Assembly (NCBI RefSeq): GCF_001642735.1
Contig: NZ_LWHM01000033.1
Span: 248,001 to 312,000, forward strand
DNA: 64,000 bases
Source: Pseudohongiella nitratireducens
GTDB lineage: Bacteria > Pseudomonadota > Gammaproteobacteria > Pseudomonadales > Pseudohongiellaceae
Reading direction: 5' to 3'
The position numbers were made by a program, and so were the translations under genes. Under the pieces are notes generated by a model. It saw nothing but the letters and a program-made list of their open reading frames with translations, searched no databases and had not been told where the DNA came from. Positions 49,559-57,655 of this stretch are shown one piece after another. The stretch's first letter is position 1. Every line of letters starts with the position of its first letter.

Positions 49559-50053
49559 GTGGCAGTCGATGACAAAACATGTCGTATCAACATACAGGTC
49601 CAGTCCGATGATTTTGACCTGGGGAGCGAGTATAGCCGGTTGCGACATCAGGCGGATAACCCGGGAGCTATTGTCAGCTTCATTGGCCTGGTCCGGGATT
49701 TTATCGGGGAAGGAACCGAAGGGGAGCAGAGCCTGACGCTGGAGCATTATCCGGGTATGACTGAGAAAGCGCTGCAGGACATCGCAGATCGAGCCTGCAG
49801 CCGTTGGCCGCTTAGCGGGTGTACGATTATTCATCGCGTTGGCAAACTGGTTCCCAGTGAGCAAATTGTTGCCGTTCTTGTGGCCAGCAGCCATCGAGAT
49901 GCGGCTTTTTCCGGTGCGGAATTTATTATGGATTACCTCAAAACAGAGGCACCCTTCTGGAAAAAGCAACAGGCCGGAGATCAGGCAGAATGGGTTGTTA
50001 GTCGTGCGAGTGACTACCAGAGAGCGTCGCGGTGGAAAAATAGCAAACACTAG
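49559..50053 (+). CDS. moaE: Molybdopterin synthase large subunit MoaE
   Basis: A 164-residue catalytic subunit of molybdopterin synthase. It has IVSFIGLVRDF, LTLEHYPGMTEKAL, the HRVGKLVPSEQIV segment and the Lys-containing KTEAPFWKKQ near the C-terminus. The GTG start has AGGAGG 8 bases ahead. The last 17 residues are a basic extension. It ends 64 bases before the cupredoxin gene. Confidence 0.95.
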   Translation: MAVDDKTCRINIQVQSDDFDLGSEYSRLRHQADNPGAIVSFIGLVRDFIGEGTEGEQSLTLEHYPGMTEKALQDIADRACSRWPLSGCTIIHRVGKLVPSEQIVAVLVASSHRDAAFSGAEFIMDYLKTEAPFWKKQQAGDQAEWVVSRASDYQRASRWKNSKH

Positions 50054-50117
50054 TACATTTGGGTATGATGAGAGAACTATTCATAATGTGAGTGCCCCCT
50101 ACATAGAGCTTGAGCAA

Positions 50118-50777
50118 ATGCCATTTCGTTTTCTTTTTCACTACCTGCTCACTATCGCGACGTTTGTCTCAGCCTTTGGCATCTCAACAGCTTACGGTGA
50201 ACGACTACAGGTCATTGACCAGGATGGTAATCCGGTTGCCAATGCCGTCGTCAGTTTTCCATCGCAGGGACCGATCCCGGTACCTGAGTTGAATGCTGTT
50301 ATCGATCAGATTGATAAACAGTTTGCCCCCCATGTTCTAGTGGTCCAAAAAGGGCAGTGGGTGAACTTCCCCAACAGTGATGACATTCGCCATCATGTCT
50401 ATAGTTTCTCTGATCCCAAAACATTTGAGATGCGTCTTTTTAATGGTACAGACTCTGAACCGCAACTCTTTGACCAGCAGGGGATCGTCGTACTGGGCTG
50501 TAATATCCATGATGAGATGCGTGGTTTTATCTACGTGGCTGATCAGGAGAATACGGGTGTTACTGATGCTGGGGGTTATGCGGAAGTACAGGTAAATGGC
50601 AGTGACTTCGATGTCTGGCACGAACGCCTTTCAGCCAGTCAAACGGAAAAGCGAACCATGAGCATTGATTCTCTGATTGACGGATCACCCAGGCAAGTTC
50701 GTATTACCCTGGTGATTGATGCTCAAGCGGAAGAGGATGAGCGCACATTCCGGTCACGTAAATTCGGTAACGACTAA
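50118..50777 (+). CDS. Exported cupredoxin-like protein (methylamine-utilisation-like)
   Basis: A 219-residue protein. It has a signal peptide (residues about 1-27, ending STAYG), a short strand domain resembling carboxypeptidase-regulatory repeats (LQVIDQDGNPVANAVVSF), and then a plastocyanin-like fold at about 68-145. Type I copper ligands are present: His92 or His93 in IRHHVYSF, Cys128, His131 and Met134 in GCNIHDEM. The C-x2-H-x2-M spacing equals that of amicyanin. Such proteins are often labelled methylamine utilization protein, although no mau genes are nearby. The linked downstream genes suggest an envelope copper/redox sensing or electron-transfer role. The frame opens earlier inside moaE; ATG 50118 gives the signal peptide. 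Confidence 0.85.
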   Translation: MPFRFLFHYLLTIATFVSAFGISTAYGERLQVIDQDGNPVANAVVSFPSQGPIPVPELNAVIDQIDKQFAPHVLVVQKGQWVNFPNSDDIRHHVYSFSDPKTFEMRLFNGTDSEPQLFDQQGIVVLGCNIHDEMRGFIYVADQENTGVTDAGGYAEVQVNGSDFDVWHERLSASQTEKRTMSIDSLIDGSPRQVRITLVIDAQAEEDERTFRSRKFGND

Positions 50778-50792
50778 CTAGGCGGTTCGGCA

Positions 50793-53114
50793 GTGGCACA
50801 GCAATCCCTGAATCAGAACATTTTCCGGTTAGTTGTTGGGATTGTCCTGATTACGACAGTCGTCATCCTTGTTAATGTCTGGACATCCACCAACAATCAC
50901 GCACAACAGCAACTTAATCGTGATCTGGATGTGGCCGAAAGTGTGCTGGAAGAAATTCTGGCTAATCGTGAAGAGCAACTGATTAACTCTTCACTGGTTT
51001 TAACGGCTGACTTTGGTTTCAAGCAAGCGGTTGCAACAGAGGATCGCGCGACCATCGATAGCGTTTTACAGAATCATGGCGAGCGTATTGATGCTGACTT
51101 GATGGCACTGACCTCTTTGGACGGTATCAACATTACCAGTACCCCCTCAGTCCTGCCTGTCGGGCAACCATTCCCTCACCAAACTCTGATTACGAATGTA
51201 CTACGCGACGGCGGAGTCTCATCCTACATGCAGGTTGGCAATGAGCTTTACCAGGTCATACTGCTAACGGTGGATGCCCCGTCGCCGATTGCTATTACTT
51301 TGCTCGGCTTTCGCCTGGATGGTGAGTTGCTGTCTCAGTTAAAGAACGTGACACAGCTGGATACCAGTCTGCAGGCAAGTGGCAGCAATAGCAGGCCTTT
51401 ATTTTTAAGCACATTACCAGTGAGCGAGCAGGATAACATCACAGCCTCTATCAGCAGGCAACTGAACTGGCGCGAAGTGGCATTTGGTTTCAGTGATGCG
51501 ATTGTCAGCCGGAAAATGGAACTTGCCAGTGAACACGATCTGTCGATTTCCATCCTGTTGACAGAAGATATAAACAGACTCTTCAATGAATTTTCAACAT
51601 TACAGGCAAACATAGCGATTATTGCGTTCCTGTCTGTGATTTTTGCATTGATCTTTGCAGCACTACTGTCCCGTCGACTGACCCGCCCGCTGTCCCGTCT
51701 TTCCGCTATTGCCGGTCGAATCAGTAGTGGTAATTACGATTACAAAATTGAGCATGAGTCAGACTCCAGAGAGTTTACCAATCTTGCCACGGCCTTTCGT
51801 CAGATGCAGGAAAGCATCAAGGCACGTGAAGAGAGAATAACTTACCAGGCAAACCACGATGCGGTAACTCAATTATATAACCGACACAGCGCTGACCGGA
51901 TACTGCAGAAGAGACTGGAAGACGGTGCTTCTTTTCAGGCGATTGGGGTGAGTATTCTCGGTTTTCGTAACATTAATGATGTGTTTGGCTATCAGAATGG
52001 TGATGTCTGCTTACATCAAATTTCAAGACGCTTATCCGATCTGGGTGGATTTGGCGCAAGATTAACAGGCGGGGAGTTGTTATGGGTTCCAGACAGAGAG
52101 TTTGGTAACGATGAGCTTGAAGCGCTGCGTCACTCTTTGGAACAGCCTGTTAACACTGGTGAGCTGGTCGTTAATATTCAGGTTTCTCTTGGTGTGATGC
52201 TATGCCCACAGCATGCAGATACGGCAGAGGATCTGTTCCGTCGAATGAATATTCTGATGGATACCGCCAAGTTACAGCAACAAATATTAGCTTACGATGA
52301 AGAACTGGATAGAAAGTATCAGCGTCGTTTGTCGGTGGTGACTGAGCTGGAAAGAATGCTGCTGGAGGAAAGGTACGAGTTTTCTTTGCACTATCAACCC
52401 AAAGTCAACTTGCAAACCGGGAAAGTGCAGTCGCTGGAAGCCTTGTTGCGCTGGCACAGTTCTGAGTTAGGATTTATACCTCCTGATGAATTTATTGTTC
52501 TCGCCGAACATGCCGGATTCATTAATCAGATAACTGACTGGGTAGTAACACAGGCAATTAGTGACCTGGCGCTGCTGCAAAGCAAAGACATACCGCTGTC
52601 TGTTTCCGTTAATTTGTCAGCGCAGGACGTCACCAATGCTGATTTGCTGGCGAATATTCAGCAACAACTGAATCAGCAGCAGGTCGCTGAACACAGTTTT
52701 GCTATAGAAATAACCGAGAGTGACCTGCTTAAAGAACCGGAAAAGGCCATCAGGTGCTTAATGGAATACCGGCAACATGGGTTCGAAATTGCCATTGATG
52801 ACTTTGGTACAGGTTACTCATCTCTGGCCTATTTAAAAAGCCTGCCAGTAAATGTTTTGAAAATCGATAAAAGTTTTGTTCTCAATCTTGATCAACAACA
52901 GGAAGATCAACAAATTGTCAGCAGTATTCTTGAGTTGGCAAAAAGTTTTGATTTGCACGTTGTCGCGGAAGGTATAGAGAGCGCTGAATCATTAGCACTT
53001 CTGCATAATTGGGGATGCGAGTGGGGGCAGGGGTATTTTATCAGTAAACCTTTGTCATTCACTGCTCTGCTAGAGTGGTATGAAGTTCATAAAGACACAA
53101 ATTGGGTGGAGTGA
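50793..53114 (+). CDS. Membrane sensor with degenerate GGDEF and intact EAL domains
   Basis: A 773-residue probable c-di-GMP phosphodiesterase. The first membrane helix is at about 12-30, a periplasmic CACHE-like sensor at about 35-270, the second helix at about 275-295, HAMP at about 296-350, GGDEF at about 355-500 and EAL at about 515-765. The GGDEF signature is GGELL (426-430), so cyclase activity is unlikely. The EAL catalytic set is complete: Glu549 (EALLRW), Asn in SVNLSA, Glu in EITESD, Asp669-Asp670 (DDFGTG), Lys690 and Lys693 (KIDKSF), and Glu726 (AEGIE). The start is GTG 50793, 15 bases after the cupredoxin gene, implying one operon. The signal sensed is unknown. Confidence 0.9.
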   Translation: MAQQSLNQNIFRLVVGIVLITTVVILVNVWTSTNNHAQQQLNRDLDVAESVLEEILANREEQLINSSLVLTADFGFKQAVATEDRATIDSVLQNHGERIDADLMALTSLDGINITSTPSVLPVGQPFPHQTLITNVLRDGGVSSYMQVGNELYQVILLTVDAPSPIAITLLGFRLDGELLSQLKNVTQLDTSLQASGSNSRPLFLSTLPVSEQDNITASISRQLNWREVAFGFSDAIVSRKMELASEHDLSISILLTEDINRLFNEFSTLQANIAIIAFLSVIFALIFAALLSRRLTRPLSRLSAIAGRISSGNYDYKIEHESDSREFTNLATAFRQMQESIKAREERITYQANHDAVTQLYNRHSADRILQKRLEDGASFQAIGVSILGFRNINDVFGYQNGDVCLHQISRRLSDLGGFGARLTGGELLWVPDREFGNDELEALRHSLEQPVNTGELVVNIQVSLGVMLCPQHADTAEDLFRRMNILMDTAKLQQQILAYDEELDRKYQRRLSVVTELERMLLEERYEFSLHYQPKVNLQTGKVQSLEALLRWHSSELGFIPPDEFIVLAEHAGFINQITDWVVTQAISDLALLQSKDIPLSVSVNLSAQDVTNADLLANIQQQLNQQQVAEHSFAIEITESDLLKEPEKAIRCLMEYRQHGFEIAIDDFGTGYSSLAYLKSLPVNVLKIDKSFVLNLDQQQEDQQIVSSILELAKSFDLHVVAEGIESAESLALLHNWGCEWGQGYFISKPLSFTALLEWYEVHKDTNWVE

Positions 53115-53118
53115 AAGT

Positions 53119-53967
53119 ATGCAAAGATATAAACGTCTGCCAATCTATTGCCTATTGCCAATGGTGCTTGTATCGGCGCCTGTTTTTTCAGCAGATGGCA
53201 AATTAATTGGCACTGCAGGGCTGACGCAAATAGAGGGCGCTGGCGGTGGTGGTCTGGTGCCCTGGGCGACGTTATCAGGATATGATTCTGAGGATCAGAT
53301 TTCAGCCAGCTCTGCCGTGACGGTCGTTGATGTCGATGACTACCGTTTGAATGCATTTGGTATGAGTGCCTCTTTTTATGATCGTGCTGAAATCAGCCTG
53401 TCACATCAGCGCTTTGATCTTAAATCCCTTGGCGGCACGATACGCCAGAACATTGTTGGCATGAAGTATCGTCTGTACGGAGATGTGGTTTACTCAGAGC
53501 TGCCGCAAATCAGTATTGGTTTGCAGCATAAACAATTGTCCGACACGGCTGTCGCTGAAGCACTGGGTGCCGATGATGATCAGGGCACAGATATTTACCT
53601 GGCAGCAACGAAAGTTCACCTGGGAGCCATTGGCGGCTATAACGCTGTCTGGAATTTAACAGCCAGAGCGACCAAAGCCAACGAAATGGGGCTGTTAGGT
53701 TTCGGTGGTACTCAGAACTCCGATTATGAGCTGCAACTGGAGGCATCAGCAGGCATTCTGTTTTCACGTAACCTGGCAGTCGGTGTTGAATACCGGCAAA
53801 AGCCCGATAATCTGGGTTTGGGGGAAGATGACTGGGTGGATGCATTTGTCAGCTATATTCCCAGTAAGTCGGTTAGTATCACTGCCGCGACAGCTAATCT
53901 GGGAGCCATTGCCGGTGCGCCCGGGCAAAGCGGATTTTATCTGTCATTGAATGCACAACTGTGGTGA
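53119..53967 (+). CDS. DUF3034 probable outer-membrane beta-barrel protein
   Basis: A 282-residue protein with a signal peptide (residues about 1-25, ending VFSAD), then GLTQIEGAGGGGLVPWATL, a segment I recognise from the DUF3034 family. The rest alternates polar and hydrophobic residues in strand-length runs (AEISLSHQRF, VWNLTARATKA, LAVGVEYRQKP) and ends LSLNAQLW, with a terminal aromatic residue as in outer-membrane barrels. GGAGTGA precedes ATG 53119, four bases after the EAL gene stop. The function is unknown; a pore or a stator for a periplasmic partner is possible. Confidence 0.82.
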   Translation: MQRYKRLPIYCLLPMVLVSAPVFSADGKLIGTAGLTQIEGAGGGGLVPWATLSGYDSEDQISASSAVTVVDVDDYRLNAFGMSASFYDRAEISLSHQRFDLKSLGGTIRQNIVGMKYRLYGDVVYSELPQISIGLQHKQLSDTAVAEALGADDDQGTDIYLAATKVHLGAIGGYNAVWNLTARATKANEMGLLGFGGTQNSDYELQLEASAGILFSRNLAVGVEYRQKPDNLGLGEDDWVDAFVSYIPSKSVSITAATANLGAIAGAPGQSGFYLSLNAQLW

Positions 53968-53974
53968 GCTATTT

Positions 53975-54388
53975 ATGAGATTACTGATTGTTATTCTGCT
54001 CTTCGGCCTTACAACCGCCTGTGTCACTTCCTCACAAAGCCTTTATGCTGAGCTTGGCGGCGAGGATAAAGTCGATGAAGTGGTCGAGAATTTTATTACA
54101 GAGATTGAATTTGATCCGATGATGTATGATTATTTTAAAGACTCTGATATCGGTCGGTTTCGGGAAAAGTTCACAGAACACTTTTGTATGTTGACTGGCG
54201 GCCCTTGTGAGTACACAGGGGATACGATGGAGCAGGTCCATACCGGCATGGAAATTTCAGAAGCGAACTTTAATCATGCAGTCGACTTGCTGATATCGGC
54301 CATGAACAAGGCCAACATACCACACCGTCTGCAAAATCGCGTATTGGCCACCATGGCGCCACTGCGTGGTTCAATTATTTATATCTGA
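53975..54388 (+). CDS. Lipoprotein group I truncated hemoglobin
   Basis: A 137-residue protein. The lipobox LTTAC places the lipidated Cys at residue 16, so mature protein would be membrane-anchored on the periplasmic side. The rest is a truncated globin: SLYAELGGEDKVDEVVENF at the A/B helices, YFKDSDIGRFREKFTEHF, and the proximal His89 in QVHTGMEIS. Group I forms are known for O2 and NO binding or NO dioxygenation, usually in the cytoplasm. Export is therefore unusual. ATG 53975 is chosen because the signal then starts correctly. It follows DUF3034 by seven bases. Confidence 0.88.
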   Translation: MRLLIVILLFGLTTACVTSSQSLYAELGGEDKVDEVVENFITEIEFDPMMYDYFKDSDIGRFREKFTEHFCMLTGGPCEYTGDTMEQVHTGMEISEANFNHAVDLLISAMNKANIPHRLQNRVLATMAPLRGSIIYI

Positions 54389-54526
54389 TGTTGTTGCAGG
54401 CACTTCGTCATGCCGCTCCTGACGATCGCACACTGTAAGATTACTATGACAGCTTCTCGGTTTACGCTGATTCCCTGATACGAAAAGAACCATTATAACG
54501 TATGAAAAATCGCGATAACCGAGGGC

Positions 54527-56060
54527 TTGATATTGTTGCTTTTCTTGCTGACAGTGCTCATGGGGCTGACTCTTCTCGTTTTTTTCTATCTGTCAGTCAG
54601 CAAGAGACGTGAATCGCGTTTACACCAATTGCTTGAGCAACTGGCCTCAGGTGAAATCCTCAATCGTGCGTTGCTGCTTGATGCCAATGTGCAGAACCAC
54701 GCCTTGTCAAAACCGCTGTTACGTTTTCTGGATAATATGCTGCGCCGCGAGGCGCGCTTACAGGAACTGACAAAACAGGACTTTCTCACCACATTCAAAA
54801 CGCAAAATGGTTCGCAGTCTTTTGTGACTCAGAAATTGGCCATGCGCCATTCTCCATTTGATGCCGTGTCTGTGAGGATTAATAACCTGCGCATCATCAA
54901 CGATATCTATGGCTTTCACCACGGCGACAACTGCATTAAGGAAGTAGCAAACAGACTGGCCGCTATTCCGGGCAGTGGCATAAGAATGGATAGCGGTGAT
55001 TTATTATGGTTATCAGAGACTACGATAAACGCCTCAGAGTCAGAGGCTCTGGTCGACAGCTTATCCTTGCCTGTGATGTCAGCGGGAAGCACTATCGCAA
55101 TAGATTTAGTCCTGGGTATCGTCAATTGTCCGGCACAGGCTGACGGCTGTGAGGCACTATTTCGGCGGGCCTGGCTAACTCTCGAGCAAGCCTGTCAATC
55201 CAGGTGTCGGTTTAATCACTATTGCGCCAGCCTGGACAAAACGTACTTGCGAAGATTATTGATCATTGCCGAGTTGGAGTCCGTGTTTAATGGCAGGGAC
55301 TCTGAGTTCAGCTTGTTCTACCAGCCTAAAATGAACCTCGCAACGGGACAGGTTGAGGCCGCAGAAGCACTCATTCGTTGGCATAATCCGGTGCTGGGTA
55401 ATGTGTTTCCCGATGAGTTTATTCCACTTGCTGAACAGACAGGTTTGCTGTCTAAAATCAGCTACTGGGTTGTCAGTCAGGCGGTGCGTGATTTGCTTGT
55501 TTTTCGTGAGAGAGATGTACCGATTTCAGTTTCAATTAATGTATCTGCCGACGACATTACTGATCCCCGTTTGTTGGAACACGCTGTGCATTTGCTGCAG
55601 GTAAATGGTTTGCCTGCTTCACAACTAAGTTTTGAACTGACAGAAAGTCAGTTGCTGGAGAATCCGGATCAGGCCATCATTCACCTGACTGAATTTAGAA
55701 AACATGGCTTTCGCCTTGCGATAGATGATTTCGGGACAGGATATTCCTCACTGGCATACCTGAAACGCTTGCCTGTCGATGAGCTTAAAATTGATAAAAG
55801 CATTTGTAATGCAACTGGATACACAACCGGATGATCAAAGTATTGTGCAGGCCATTCTGACGTTGGCACAACGCTTTCAGCTGGCCGTAGTAGCAGAGGG
55901 GGTGGAGGTGCCAGCGTCCTTGTCTTTGTTGCATCAATGGGGGTGCCATTGGGCGCAAGGCTACCTGGTAAGCCGGCCTTTACCACAAGAGCGTTTTATC
56001 GAATGGTTTGTTAGCGACGAATCCCGGACATGGCAGCAGCCATATCGTCTGGAACAGTAA
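54527..56060 (+). pseudogene. Second GGDEF/EAL protein, frameshifted near the 3' end
   Basis: The first frame (54527-55834) encodes one N-terminal helix (residues about 2-21), no large sensor domain, a degenerate GGDEF (signature SGDLL) and most of an EAL domain: EALIRWH, ELTESQ, DDFGTGYSS and KIDKS. After Ser425 it reads ICNATGYTTG and stops. The missing EAL end (FVMQLDTQPDDQSIV, AEGVE, GAQGYLVSRPL) continues in the next frame from 55803 to 56060. Removing one A at 55802 joins them into about 510 residues. The upstream paralogue shows KIDKSFVLNLD at this point. It is either a recent null mutation or a sequence error. The start is TTG 54527 or 54533. Confidence 0.88.
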
Positions 56061-56589
56061 GCTGTCGGTATTCACCTGGTTGTAACCCGCCAAGATCCCA
56101 GGGACCAATGCTGGCTCGTATCAAACGTAATGTCGGGAACCCGACAGCTGCAGTCATCCGACGAACCTGCCTGTTTTTGCCTTCACTGATCGTGAGTTCA
56201 ATCCATGTCGTGGGAATGTACTTGCGTTCTCGGATAGGCGGATATCGCTCCCAGATTTCAGGTTCAGAAATCCGTCTGGCTGAGGCGGGTCGTGTTTTAC
56301 CATCTTTCAGCAGCACACCACTTTTGAGCTGCGAAATAGCCTGGTCAGAAATATCCCCTTCAACCTGGGCCCAGTACGTTTTTGGCAGTTTGAATTTGGG
56401 ATGTGAGACCTGGTGCTGAAATTTACCTGATGAAGTCAGCAGCAAGAGGCCTTCTGAGTCTTTATCCAGACGTCCCGCGGCATAGTAACCAGGCAAGCGA
56501 ATGTAGTGTCCTAATGCTTGTTCAGGTACGTCGTGGGTGAATTGCGAAAGCACATTGAAGGGTTTGTTGAACAAAATGATATCAGCCAT
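56011..56589 (-). CDS. Pseudouridine synthase, RluE-like (RsuA family)
   Basis: A 192-residue single-domain pseudouridine synthase without the S4 domain. The catalytic Asp is in GRLDKDSEGLLLLT; other motifs are LFNKPFNVLSQFT, KTYWAQVEG and EGKNRQVRRMTAAVG. The lack of S4 and the PF-NVLSQF opening fit RluE, which makes pseudouridine 2457 in 23S rRNA. The 3' end overlaps the broken EAL gene by 50 bases on the other strand. Confidence 0.88.
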   Translation of the reverse strand: MADIILFNKPFNVLSQFTHDVPEQALGHYIRLPGYYAAGRLDKDSEGLLLLTSSGKFQHQVSHPKFKLPKTYWAQVEGDISDQAISQLKSGVLLKDGKTRPASARRISEPEIWERYPPIRERKYIPTTWIELTISEGKNRQVRRMTAAVGFPTLRLIRASIGPWDLGGLQPGEYRQLTVPDDMAAAMSGIRR

Positions 56590-56682
56590 GGCTTATTATA
56601 CCCTGTGCCGGGGCAGTTTTCTTGAACCATATGGGGGCTTATGCCGACAAAGTTCACAATAGTGCCGGTCAAAGAAGGGTAG

Positions 56683-56724
56683 GGCCGGGTAGCAACACTG
56701 ACGCTGTCAGATTACTGCCCGGCC
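56683..56724 (-). terminator. Nested hairpin downstream of the cold-shock gene
   Basis: Outer arms GGCCGGG (56683-56689) and CCCGGCC (56718-56724) enclose inner arms CTGAC / GTCAG (56698-56702, 56706-56710) around a 3-base loop; several bases between can also pair. It lies 23 bases after the csp stop (minus strand), and CCCTTCTTT follows in that direction. Probably the csp terminator. Confidence 0.55.
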
Positions 56725-56746
56725 TTGGGTCATGCAGTAACCTGTA

Positions 56747-56968
56747 TCAGGCTTGGGATTGCACTGAAACCGGTTTGATATTGGTTGCATGAAGGCCTTT
56801 TGGGCCCTCCAGGGTTTCGAATGTCACATGCTGGCCGGCTTTCAGGGTTTTATAGCCGTCCATTCCAATTGCCGAGTAGTGCGCGAAGAGGTCTCCACCC
56901 CCGTCATCCGGCAGAATGAATCCAAACCCTTTTGCATTGTTGAACCATTTGACTTGCCCCGTTGCCAT
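56747..56968 (-). CDS. Cold-shock domain protein (CspA/CspD family)
   Basis: A 73-residue OB-fold nucleic-acid-binding protein. RNP1 is KGFGFI and RNP2 LFAHYSAI, in which the usual VHF is AHY. It opens ATGQVKWFNNAKGFGFI. GGAGT is 7-8 bases before the ATG. Its position next to clpS-clpA matches cspD in E. coli and Pseudomonas. CspD is known as a growth-phase replication inhibitor, but the sequence alone cannot separate CspD from other paralogues. Confidence 0.92.
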   Translation of the reverse strand: MATGQVKWFNNAKGFGFILPDDGGGDLFAHYSAIGMDGYKTLKAGQHVTFETLEGPKGLHATNIKPVSVQSQA

Positions 56969-57280
56969 TATAAAACTCCATTAACGTATATTTTAATTTT
57001 AATTGTGTTACACGCCAGGCATAGCAAACCTGAGTGTTAGTCCATAACAAAAACAACACATCCGTGTTAAAGACTATTATTCATCATTTTTTTCTAAATG
57101 CAACAGGATGCAATGAAAGGGTGACAAAATCAGGTGGTTTAGGGCGAAATAAGGCGAAAAAGCCTCTCGAGTGTCGGTAAATGGGTGTGATACACACCCA
57201 AGAGGCAATACAGTGATAACATACGACGTATTACCGAGACTAGTAAATCCCATGATGCGAGCAGAGGCAAGCAGTTTATT
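56969..57280. other. 312-base intergenic region between csp and clpS
   Basis: The longest gene-free stretch here, holding both divergent 5' regions. The csp side is AT-rich with an inverted repeat AACAC-ATCC-GTGTT near 57054-57067 and would give csp a leader of some length. A perfect 19-base palindrome lies at 57182-57200 on the clpS side. No clear sigma70 promoter pair, tRNA or small ORF was found. Confidence 0.6.
57182..57200 (+). promoter_or_regulatory. Perfect palindrome upstream of clpS
   Basis: TGGGTGTG-ATA-CACACCCA, 8-bp arms with a 3-base centre, 81 bases before the clpS ATG. Its symmetry and GC-rich arms suit a dimeric repressor site or a leader hairpin. There is no T-run after it, so a terminator is unlikely. 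Confidence 0.5.
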
Positions 57281-57643
57281 ATGCAAGGCAGTTTTTCAGA
57301 TAGTTATTGCCAGGATAAAGGCGGAAATTCCGGCTCTCAGGACTCAGACCGTGGTGTAGCAACGGCAACGGCTCCACCCAAGCTGGCCAGGCCACCCAAA
57401 TACAAAGTGCTATTGAATAATGATGACTACACCCCCATGGAATTTGTTGTGGATGTACTGGTAAAGTTCTTCTATATGCCAGTCGAAAAAGCCACCCAGA
57501 TTATGTTGAAGGTACATACTGAAGGAAAAGCTGTTTGTGGGGTTTATAGTCGGGACATTGCAGAGACAAAGGCCGATCAGGTCAACAGCTATTCGCGAGA
57601 GAATCAGCAACCTTTGCTTTGCCACATTGAAGTAGATCAGTAA
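57281..57643 (+). CDS. clpS: ClpAP adaptor ClpS
   Basis: A 120-residue adaptor delivering N-degron substrates to ClpAP. A flexible N-terminal tail of about 35 residues precedes the core: [20 protein letters not shown] forms the N-degron pocket (NDD, Met), and [15 protein letters not shown] contributes the His. It lies 12 bases upstream of clpA. The ATG has only a weak ribosome binding site. Aat, which creates its substrates, is encoded 3 kb downstream. Confidence 0.96.
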   Translation: MQGSFSDSYCQDKGGNSGSQDSDRGVATATAPPKLARPPKYKVLLNNDDYTPMEFVVDVLVKFFYMPVEKATQIMLKVHTEGKAVCGVYSRDIAETKADQVNSYSRENQQPLLCHIEVDQ

Positions 57644-57655
57644 GGAGCAGTATTA

